7,971 nt of DNA from Acidobacteriota bacterium (GTDB lineage Bacteria; Acidobacteriota; Vicinamibacteria; Vicinamibacterales; UBA8438): contig WTGR01000598.1 of assembly GCA_011523485.1 (NCBI GenBank), positions 1 through 7,971 of the forward strand, read 5' to 3'. The position numbers and the translations under genes were made by a program. This document shows positions 1-5,559 of this stretch, piece by piece. Every line of letters starts with the position of its first letter. The stretch's first letter is position 1. The notes under the pieces are model-generated. The model was not told the origin of the DNA. It saw only the letters and a program-made list of their open reading frames with translations, and ran no database searches.

Positions 1-1342
1 CGCGATCGTAGCGGGTGGGGGTGTCGACGCCGGCCCGCGGCTGATAGTCGGCGAGATAGTAGTGGCGGCCCAGGGTGAGGGTGTAGACGAGCCGGTTGCT
101 GGGCGTGCCGTTGAGCTCGATCTTGCCGGTCTGCGGATTGAAGAGGTAGTCGTTCGTAGTCTCGAGCGGCCGGAACTGGGTACCGTACCGCTCGGGCATG
201 ACCTTGCCGCTGCGGTGATAGAACGCGTCCATGCGGTAGCCCTGCGAGAGCTGGAACGTGGTCTTGATGGTCTGGCTGTTGAGCTCGCGCCGGCCGTCGC
301 CGCGCCCGTCCTCGGTCGTGTCGTCCGGCGTCAGGTAGATGCCGTCGGGCCCGCCGTCGAGCGCGAAGTTGACTTCGTTCTGCGCCTTGCGCTGGCGCTT
401 GTAGTCGCCGTAGAACCAGATCCGGTTCCTCCAGATGGGGCCTCCCAGCGACCCCGAGATGTCGCTGTAGTCCTTGAACGAGCTGCCCTGCGTCACACCC
501 CGTTCCATCAGCGCCGCGTCCAGGTTGTCCGACTGCATCCGCCGGTTCTGGTACGCGCCGAAGTAGCGTCCGTGGAACTCGTTGGTGCCGGACTTGATGA
601 TGGCGGCGAAGTTCATGCCCGCCGTCGCGACCTCCGCGGTGTTGCCGACGGCGGTGATGGTGACCTCGTCCAGCGACGCGTAGTCGTAGTAGGAGCCCAT
701 CGAGGACGTGTACTGCCGGGTGTTGATCCCGTCGAGGGTCGGCGTGATCTGACCGCGTTGGCCGTAGGCCACGGCGGACTGGTAGTTGGCCATCGTGCTG
801 CCGCCGACGTCGATGCGGCCGACGCGCATGCCGGGCGCCATCGCCATCAGCTCGAACTGGCTGCCGGAGTTGGGCACGGACTCGATCACCTCTCGCGTCA
901 GGGTCTGCACGGTGGCGGCGCTCGTCACGTCGACGACGGGGCTCTGGCCGCTGACGGTGATGGTCTCCTGGACCGTCGAGAGCTCCAACTCGACGTCTAT
1001 CCGCGCCGTGAACCGATCCGTCAGCCGGACCCCTTCGCGGATGACCGTCGAGAAGCCGGGAAGCTGGAACGTGACCGTGTACGTTCCGATGCCCAGGTCG
1101 GTGAACCGATAGCCGCCCTCGCCATCCGTCACCCGAGTGACCTGCGGCACGGTCAACTGCGGGCTCTCGAGCGTTGCCGTCACGCCCGGCAGCACGCCGC
1201 CGGTCGCGTCCGTCACGATCCCTTCGATGCCGGACGCGTTGACCACCTGCGCGTTCGTCTCCGATGCGCCGACGAGAGCCAGCGTCAGCCCGAGACAGAT
1301 CGTCAGACCTGCCGGACCCGCCCGGAACTTGCGATGCAGCAT
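1..1342 (-). CDS. TonB-dependent receptor with N-terminal carboxypeptidase-regulatory-like domain (partial, C-terminus beyond window)
   Basis: Outer-membrane active transporter of the Oar-like class common in Acidobacteriota; the substrate cannot be told. 447 residues are visible and the frame is open to the left edge, so most of the beta-barrel is missing. Residues 1-32 form a signal peptide (Arg/Lys n-region, hydrophobic LTICLGLTLALVGA, likely cleavage near NAQ). Residues about 38-120 are the regulatory-like Ig domain (GIEGIVTDATGGVLPGV, then GGYRFTDLGIGTYTVTF). About 125-250 is the plug (ETITVSGQSPVVDV, TLTREVIESVPNS, LDGINTRQY, a VEVATAG-like stretch, IIKSGTNEFHG). Barrel strands begin after about 255 (GSLGGPIWRNRIWFYGDYK). 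The ATG is fixed by GGAGGTG five bases upstream. No TonB, ExbB or SusD partner is nearby. The next gene upstream ends about 655 bp away, so this is probably its own transcription unit. The family call is firm; the ligand is unknown. Confidence 0.93.
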   Translation of the reverse strand, partial: MLHRKFRAGPAGLTICLGLTLALVGASETNAQVVNASGIEGIVTDATGGVLPGVTATLESPQLTVPQVTRVTDGEGGYRFTDLGIGTYTVTFQLPGFSTVIREGVRLTDRFTARIDVELELSTVQETITVSGQSPVVDVTSAATVQTLTREVIESVPNSGSQFELMAMAPGMRVGRIDVGGSTMANYQSAVAYGQRGQITPTLDGINTRQYTSSMGSYYDYASLDEVTITAVGNTAEVATAGMNFAAIIKSGTNEFHGRYFGAYQNRRMQSDNLDAALMERGVTQGSSFKDYSDISGSLGGPIWRNRIWFYGDYKRQRKAQNEVNFALDGGPDGIYLTPDDTTEDGRGDGRRELNSQTIKTTFQLSQGYRMDAFYHRSGKVMPERYGTQFRPLETTNDYLFNPQTGKIELNGTPSNRLVYTLTLGRHYYLADYQPRAGVDTPTRYDR

Positions 1343-1347
1343 CTGAA

Positions 1348-1354
1348 CACCTCC
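1348..1354 (-). promoter_or_regulatory. Shine-Dalgarno site of the TonB-dependent receptor
   Basis: On the minus strand GGAGGTG lies five bases before the ATG at 1342. It fixes the receptor start and puts a complete signal peptide directly after it. Confidence 0.8.
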
Positions 1355-1692
1355 AAACCGTGCCGTGTGGCGTACTGCGCGTCTTGCGGCCGACCGTCGC
1401 GCCGATATTCGTCTACCGGATAGCGGCCGGAAAGCAGACCACGAGATTGCGGGTTCGGGACGTGTGCGCCGATGCGAAGCAACGGGAGCGGGATGGCACG
1501 CGACGACGGGAGAACGGAAACGCCGGCAGCGCCGGGAGAGGATCGAGGTACAGGGCGACGGGGAGTGCAGAGCGGGTTGCCGGAAAGCCGCTCCCTGCGC
1601 CGGAAACGGACGGCGACGGCGCTGCGGAGCGTCGTGATCGGGTACCGAGGCGACGCAACCTCGGCGGCTTCCCGCCGGGACGGCGTCCGGGT

Positions 1693-1720
1693 CGGCCGGC
1701 TTCCCGGTGCGAGCCGGCCG
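1693..1720. repeat. GC-rich inverted repeat (9-bp arms, 10-base loop)
   Basis: CGGCCGGCT at 1693-1701 pairs perfectly with AGCCGGCCG at 1712-1720. No T-run follows on either strand, so it is not a typical intrinsic terminator. It could be structure in the receptor leader. Such repeats also arise by chance in DNA this rich in G and C. Confidence 0.3.
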
Positions 1721-1835
1721 GCGGCCCGGCTGGCAAGCCGCGAGACCTGAATCCTCACAGGCACCCCGTCGCCGCTCCAGGACTCGGATGCTCGCGCGCC
1801 TTCAGCCCTGTCTCCTGGCGACGCCCGCCCACGTC

Positions 1836-1864
1836 ATCCTACGCCTGCCCCGCGGGAAACGCAA
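1836..1864 (-). promoter_or_regulatory. Possible sigma70-type promoter facing the TonB receptor
   Basis: On the minus strand TTGCGT (1859-1864) and TAGGAT (1836-1841) are separated by exactly 17 bases. The -35 matches consensus at three of six positions and the -10 at four of six. It lies about 135 bp beyond the stop of the cytochrome/monooxygenase gene and points at the receptor, implying a leader of close to 490 bases. The placement is sensible, but the match is weak and promoters of this lineage are poorly characterised. Confidence 0.35.
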
Positions 1865-1952
1865 TGGGTATCGGCGCAGACGCGGCGACCAGCCCGCACG
1901 CGTACACGCACGCGAACCGCGGGTCCCCGGCGCCGTCGGAACTCCAGGTGAC

Positions 1953-1967
1953 CAACGGATCCCGTTG
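1953..1967 (-). terminator. Small hairpin after the cytochrome/monooxygenase gene, possible weak terminator
   Basis: CAACGG (1953-1958) and CCGTTG (1962-1967) form a perfect 6-bp stem with a 3-base loop, about 30 bases past the stop at 1998. There is no U-tract after it on the minus strand, so the terminator role is a guess from position. Confidence 0.2.
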
Positions 1968-1997
1968 CGAGCGGGCATCGTGCGCGCCGGTGCTCGG

Positions 1998-4184
1998 TCA
2001 GCGCGGGCGCCGGTATCGACGGCCCTCCGAGTACAGGTCCAGCAGTTGCCGGATCGTGGTAGCGAGGTCGCTTCCGTTGTCGTGCAGCAACGCGAGGGCT
2101 GCGCGAGCCGTCGCGGCAGCCTCGTCGAAGCGGCCCGCCGCGGCATGGGCCGCCGCGAGCGTGTTTAGCACGCGCGCGTCCCGGCGACTGGTGAGCTGCG
2201 CGGCATGTTCGGCAAGGCTCACCGCCTCTTGCACGTCGCGCGGCGTGGGATCCGGGTGGGTCGCCAGAAGCCATGCGAGCTCGGCGAACGGCTCCGGCGA
2301 ATCCGGCAGCAGCGCGAGCACCCGCCGGTAGAGCGCGATCGCCTCGGTGAACTCGCCCCGCAGGGTCAGCGTGCTCGCCAGGTTGTAGAGGGCGTCCTCG
2401 TCGTCCGGGCGGGCCCGCACCGCCTGCCGAAAGCGGCGGGTCGCCGCGTCCAGCCTGCCCTGCGACCGCAGCGCCGCGCCGAGATTGTTGTGCACCGGCG
2501 CGTACTCGGGATCGAGCCGGAGCGCCCGCTCGAAACGGGCGACGGCTTCGTCGAGCTCTCCCATCCGGAGCAGCGTCGTCCCCACGTTGTACTGCGCGGC
2601 GGGAGAGTCGGGCTCCAGGCGCGCCGACTCCCGGAAGTGGGCGAGGGCCTTCGCGACCTCTCCGAACAGAAGGTAGAGGCGGGCCACGTCGTCGTGCACC
2701 GTCACCTTGCCGGGCTCGGCGTCGAGGACCGTCTCGAATCCCACGATGTCCTCGGCCATCTCGAGCGGCCGGCGGTCGGCGGCGAGGATCTCGCGGTCGG
2801 AATCGCTCCGCGCCAGGACCTGAATCGACAGGTCGCCCATCGTGTTCGACGACCGCGGGCCCCAGGTGACCCGCCGCGGGGGAAAGTGCGGGTTGCGCCG
2901 GTTGCCGGCGGAGTTGTCGAACCGGAACTCCATGGTCAGCTCGGTGCCCCTGGGAAGCAGGAACGGCTCGGCGTAGAAGTAGTAGTCCTGCCAGGAGGCA
3001 TCCCAGTCCCGGATGTACAGGAGCCAACGGCGCGTCCCGTCGGGGAGCGTCGCCAGCGCCCGGACTTCCTGCGCCAGGTAGTGCGCGTGCGGATGAATGC
3101 CGTGCACCTCGACGTCGACCGGGAGCACGTACGCGTCCCGGCTGCGGTAGTCGGTCGCCCCCGGCGGGATGTCGAGGTCCTGCTTGCCCAGCCGGATCGT
3201 GAACGGGATCTTCGTCGGGGGTTCATCGGTGAAATGGAAGCCGATGCGCGACTGCACGACCTCCGGCTGCCCGCTCGGCATCAGGTGCAGCTCGAGGAGC
3301 ATGTCGGTGCCCGCGTCCAGGCGCCAGGCCATCCCTTCCGCGACCAGCGGCCGGTCCTGTCCGGGCGTCCAGCCGAGCAGATGGCCGAAGGGAAACTGTG
3401 CGTCGAACGGCGTGACGTCGTCGAAGCCGGGTGCGGGATCGCGCGCGTCGAGCGTGCGGGAGGCCGGCGTCGGGTCGAGCCGCATGTTGGCGTGGTGGAT
3501 GACCCTGGGGTTCGACACCCACGTGGAACCCGCGCCCCGGACGGCCGGCTGGAACTCGAGGCCCTCCACGAATCGCGTCTCCTCAATCGGGATCGGAATC
3601 GCGAACTTGCGGAAGACATCGTCCCCGTCGGCCTGTAGCAGAAAGGGCTCGGGCATTTCGATCACCAGGTCCGGCTCGCCGAGCCGCCATGCGCCGAGCC
3701 CTTCCGGCAGCGGCGGGAGGTGGGCGGGGTCGCCCGCGGGCGCGCCGGCATCGACCCACCTGGCAATCAGAGCGATCTGGGCGTCGCTCAACCGCCGGTC
3801 GCCGATGAACGGGCCGCCGTATCCCGGCGCCGGCTTCCAGGGCGGCATCGACCGGCTCAGAGTGGCCTGCTTGATGGCGCGGGCCCAGGGCCGGGCGTCG
3901 CGGTAGGTCAGGAGGCTGAACGGAGCGGCGGTGCCGGGGCGGTGACAGGTGGCGCAGTGCTCGAAGACGAGCGGTGCGATGTCCCTGTTGAACGTGATGG
4001 CGCGGGCAGCGTCCGCCGCCGGGCGGATTGCGCGCCGCTGCGTCGGGGCCGGCTCCGCCGACGCCGCCAGACTCGTTGCCACGAGTAGTCCGACGACCGT
4101 ACCGGTAGACGCCGGAGCGTACCGTGCCCCGCCGCGGATCGGACCCTCGAACAGCCCAGCCAGCATCGGACGCCAGTCCAGCAT
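1998..4184 (-). CDS. Cytochrome c / copper type II monooxygenase-like / TPR fusion protein
   Basis: Exported redox protein of about 728 residues, counted from the ATG at 4184. A signal peptide covers about 1-43 (hydrophobic TVVGLLVATSLAASA). A cytochrome c-like domain (about 60-150) carries haem motif CATCH at 77-81 and possible axial Met113 in SMPPWKP. A domain resembling peptidylglycine/dopamine monooxygenases (about 165-460) carries both copper sites: His230-His231 (IHHANM) and His300 (LELHLMP) for CuH; His366/His368 (HPHAHYL) and Met449 (NTMGDL) for CuM. About 495-705 holds TPR repeats, for example PAAQYNVGTTLLRMGELDEA. The haem domain may feed electrons to copper in place of ascorbate (inference). 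It follows the 5222-4236 gene on the same strand. The start is uncertain: GTG 4220, ATG 4184 and ATG 4166 are in frame and none has a clear ribosome site. The substrate is unknown. Confidence 0.88.
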   Translation of the reverse strand: MLDWRPMLAGLFEGPIRGGARYAPASTGTVVGLLVATSLAASAEPAPTQRRAIRPAADAARAITFNRDIAPLVFEHCATCHRPGTAAPFSLLTYRDARPWARAIKQATLSRSMPPWKPAPGYGGPFIGDRRLSDAQIALIARWVDAGAPAGDPAHLPPLPEGLGAWRLGEPDLVIEMPEPFLLQADGDDVFRKFAIPIPIEETRFVEGLEFQPAVRGAGSTWVSNPRVIHHANMRLDPTPASRTLDARDPAPGFDDVTPFDAQFPFGHLLGWTPGQDRPLVAEGMAWRLDAGTDMLLELHLMPSGQPEVVQSRIGFHFTDEPPTKIPFTIRLGKQDLDIPPGATDYRSRDAYVLPVDVEVHGIHPHAHYLAQEVRALATLPDGTRRWLLYIRDWDASWQDYYFYAEPFLLPRGTELTMEFRFDNSAGNRRNPHFPPRRVTWGPRSSNTMGDLSIQVLARSDSDREILAADRRPLEMAEDIVGFETVLDAEPGKVTVHDDVARLYLLFGEVAKALAHFRESARLEPDSPAAQYNVGTTLLRMGELDEAVARFERALRLDPEYAPVHNNLGAALRSQGRLDAATRRFRQAVRARPDDEDALYNLASTLTLRGEFTEAIALYRRVLALLPDSPEPFAELAWLLATHPDPTPRDVQEAVSLAEHAAQLTSRRDARVLNTLAAAHAAAGRFDEAAATARAALALLHDNGSDLATTIRQLLDLYSEGRRYRRPR

Positions 4185-4195
4185 CGGACGCCAGT
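4160..4195. repeat. Perfect tandem duplication of an 18-bp unit over the candidate start codons
   Basis: CCAGCATCGGACGCCAGT occurs at 4160-4177 and again at 4178-4195 with no mismatch. Each copy contains a CAT, so on the minus strand each supplies an in-frame ATG (4166 and 4184) in identical context for the cytochrome/monooxygenase gene. The unit is six codons long, so the copy number can change without shifting the frame. Confidence 0.9.
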
Positions 4196-4222
4196 GTGGC
4201 AGCCGCTTTGCGGCTGCCACAC
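4194..4222 (-). repeat. Perfect 13-bp hairpin with 3-base loop at the junction of two genes
   Basis: Positions 4194-4206 pair with 4210-4222 without mismatch, around a TTT loop (AAA on the minus strand). The stem is GC-rich and lies 13 bases after the stop of the upstream minus-strand gene and about 9 bases before the ATG at 4184. There is no U-run after it, so it is not a classic intrinsic terminator. It may lower read-through, stabilise the upstream message or hide the ribosome site of the next gene. It also contains the alternative GTG start at 4220. Confidence 0.75.
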
Positions 4223-4235
4223 GACGGTTGGCCCG

Positions 4236-5222
4236 TCAGGGTGAGTCGTCGCCCGCCGCGGCCTCCCTCGCTTCCATCGCGCGCGCACCCGAGAGCGAGC
4301 TGGCCATGGAATAGTTGCCTTCGTGACACGCGTACTCGTACAGCGGTTCAGAGGTCCGGTTCATCTGCACCTGCGCGGTCCAGGGGCCCGCCCAGCTCGT
4401 CGGATCGTTGACCGTGAACTCGTAGATCAGCGTGTCGGCGCCGGCGCGCGTGAACCGCTCGACCAGGTGCAGGTTGGCGCTCGAGCCCCGCAGGGAGGTC
4501 TCGCCGAGAAAGTTCCGCGTCTCGATCACGAGCGTGTCGCCGTCCCAGCTCGCCCGCGAGTCGCCGACCCACTGTCGAAGATGCGCCGGCAGGTGCGGGC
4601 GGCCGTCCAGGGGAACGATGCGCGCGTTGTGCACCATCTCGTTGAGGATGACCACGTGGTCGGCGGTCTGGAAGAGCTGCACGTTGTTGTTGTAGGCGCT
4701 CGGGGTCATCGGCGGCCCGGAGTTGAACCCGAGCAGGCACCGTTCCGAGGCGCCGCGATCTTCGGGGCCGTGGGCGTGCCTCCCGCGCAGGAGGCTGCGC
4801 AGCTCCGCCCGCGCCGCCACCTCGGGCCGGACCGCGGGAATGCGTCCGTCCGGCGGATCGATCACCAGCGAGGTCCGCTGCTCGGAGAGCGTATGGCCGT
4901 GCTCGAACCAGACCCGGACCGAGTAGCCGAGGCGCGCTCCCAGCGGGGCGTCCTCGCGCTCCGACTCGTTGGCGGCGCGCTGTTCCGCGAGCCGCTGCTC
5001 CCAGGCGGCGGCTTCCTCCGCCGTCAGCGTCGCCTGACCGGTCAGGTCCTCCGGCCGCTCCATCGGCGTGGCGGTCGAGAAGTTCCAGACGCCCTGCAGG
5101 TCCGGTTGACCGTCGGGTGTGCGGAACGCGGTGTCCTGACCCGCCGCGCCGACGGGCACGAACGCGACGAGGGCCGCGGCCAGCGCGGCGGTGCCGGCGG
5201 ACTTCGAGAATCTGCGAGTCAT
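4236..5222 (-). CDS. Secreted protein of unknown function ('PDLQGVW' family common in Acidobacteriota)
   Basis: 328 residues. I recognise the family from many Acidobacteriota genomes, where it is uncharacterised, so no reaction is assigned. A signal peptide covers residues 1-29 (MTRRFSK n-region, hydrophobic AALAAALVAFVPVG, cleavage likely at GAAGQ). Recognisable blocks follow: PDLQGVWNFSTATPMERP (40-57), an Ala/Glu-rich probably helical stretch (65-90), RTSLVIDPPDGRIP (116-129), AYNNNVQLFQT and VVILNEMVHNARIVPLDGRPH (176-210), GDSRASWDGDTLVIET (220-235), LHLVERFTRAGADTLIYEFTV (251-271) and YEYACHEGNYSM (295-306). Cys162 and Cys299 are the only two cysteines, so a disulfide is possible. A strong AAGGAGGT site decides the start; an upstream start at 5294 would lack a signal peptide. 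It precedes the cytochrome/monooxygenase gene in the same direction, suggesting shared transcription and perhaps a shared pathway. Confidence 0.88.
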   Translation of the reverse strand: MTRRFSKSAGTAALAAALVAFVPVGAAGQDTAFRTPDGQPDLQGVWNFSTATPMERPEDLTGQATLTAEEAAAWEQRLAEQRAANESEREDAPLGARLGYSVRVWFEHGHTLSEQRTSLVIDPPDGRIPAVRPEVAARAELRSLLRGRHAHGPEDRGASERCLLGFNSGPPMTPSAYNNNVQLFQTADHVVILNEMVHNARIVPLDGRPHLPAHLRQWVGDSRASWDGDTLVIETRNFLGETSLRGSSANLHLVERFTRAGADTLIYEFTVNDPTSWAGPWTAQVQMNRTSEPLYEYACHEGNYSMASSLSGARAMEAREAAAGDDSP

Positions 5223-5227
5223 GAGCA

Positions 5228-5235
5228 ACCTCCTT
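5228..5235 (-). promoter_or_regulatory. Strong Shine-Dalgarno site fixing the start of the secreted unknown protein
   Basis: AAGGAGGT on the minus strand, five bases before the ATG at 5222, is a near-perfect match to the 16S rRNA anti-SD. It rules out the longer in-frame start at 5294. Confidence 0.85.
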
Positions 5236-5353
5236 GTCCGGACGCCGCCGTCACGGACGGCTGGCTGTCGCAACACCGTCCACGCGGTATGCATCGCCGC
5301 CCGTATGCGGCGGGGCTTGCCGCGGACTACCGGCGGTCTCCTGGAGAAAGCCT

Positions 5354-5359
5354 ATTGTA
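5354..5359 (-). promoter_or_regulatory. Possible -10 element for the secreted-unknown/cytochrome pair
   Basis: TACAAT on the minus strand matches TATAAT at five of six positions. It would give a leader of about 125 bases before the ATG at 5222. No -35 is recognisable upstream. Confidence 0.35.
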
Positions 5360-5496
5360 GTCCGGAAACACCTCGCCGCCGGCTCCGATTGCCGCCCGAA
5401 CGGATTCCCCCGGCCGGCGGCGGTCTCACCGGCCATGGCGCACGCTCGTCGACGGACGGTCGGCCCCGCCGGGACGGAAGCCATCCCCGGTCGCAC

Positions 5497-5502
5497 TACA
5501 AT
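5497..5502 (+). promoter_or_regulatory. Possible -10 element for the PhoD-like phosphatase gene
   Basis: TACAAT on the plus strand, about 58 bases before the ATG at 5560, matches TATAAT at five of six positions. There is no recognisable -35 at 16-18 bases. Confidence 0.35.
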
Positions 5503-5549
5503 GGCCGCGTCCGTCCGCACCGACCCCCGCTGGCGGTGCCGGCTTTCGC

Positions 5550-5556
5550 GGAGGAG
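5550..5556 (+). promoter_or_regulatory. Shine-Dalgarno site fixing the start of the PhoD-like gene
   Basis: GGAGGAG, with the GGAGG core five bases before the ATG at 5560. It places a Tat signal directly at the N-terminus and excludes the longer frame that begins at 5191, which overlaps the start of the opposite-strand gene. Confidence 0.8.
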
Positions 5557-5559
5557 ATC

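Larger units (their letters stand above)
1355..1997. other. Long gene-free stretch between the TonB receptor and the cytochrome/monooxygenase gene
   Basis: About 640 bp with no convincing gene. Open frames exist on both strands, but they are Arg/Pro/Ser/Ala-rich, lack domains or signal peptides, and some run into neighbouring genes, as expected by chance at this GC content. It holds a promoter-like pair near 1836-1864 on the minus strand, a GC-rich hairpin at 1693-1720 and a small hairpin at 1953-1967. If the promoter is real, much of this stretch is the 5' leader of the receptor. No tRNA, known riboswitch or mobile-element end was recognised. Confidence 0.6.
5236..5549. promoter_or_regulatory. 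Divergent promoter region between the minus-strand pair and the PhoD-like gene
   Basis: No gene is supported in this stretch. It must contain the starts of two opposing transcripts. A minus-strand TACAAT lies at 5354-5359 and a plus-strand TACAAT at 5497-5502; neither has a recognisable -35 at normal spacing. A 10-bp direct repeat, CGGCGGTCTC, occurs at 5331-5340 and 5418-5427, on either side of the minus-strand -10. Short inverted repeats occur at 5295-5312 (6-bp arms) and 5412-5434 (GGCCGG/CCGGCC). These are possible operators, but none is identifiable. Confidence 0.5.

Noticed and set aside
62..1423. Long plus-strand open frame of 453 codons
   Set aside because: Antisense shadow of the TonB-dependent receptor, which has a signal peptide, domains and a ribosome site on the minus strand; the plus-strand product is Arg/Val/Asp-rich without motifs.
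1303..1764. Minus-strand open frame of 153 codons before the receptor
   Set aside because: Overlaps the receptor start out of frame, is Arg/Pro-rich and shows no motif; more likely leader or spacer.
1264..2331. Plus-strand open frame of 355 codons across the gene-free stretch
   Set aside because: Overlaps the ends of two well-supported minus-strand genes, has Arg/Ser/Ala-biased composition, no domain and no ribosome site.
1834..3027. Minus-strand open frame of 397 codons
   Set aside because: Alternative frame of the cytochrome/monooxygenase gene, with no recognisable domain.
2205..3638. Plus-strand open frame of 477 codons
   Set aside because: Antisense to the cytochrome/monooxygenase gene, whose haem, copper and TPR motifs prove the other strand is coding.
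4160..4195. Two 18-bp units as a CRISPR or minisatellite array
   Set aside because: Only two copies with no spacer; it is a simple local duplication.
4194..4222. Hairpin as a standard intrinsic terminator
   Set aside because: No U-tract follows on either strand, and it runs straight into the candidate start of the next gene.
5191..5559. N-terminal extension of the PhoD-like frame up to 5191
   Set aside because: It overlaps the start of the opposite-strand gene and would bury the Tat signal; GGAGGAG before 5560 marks the true start.
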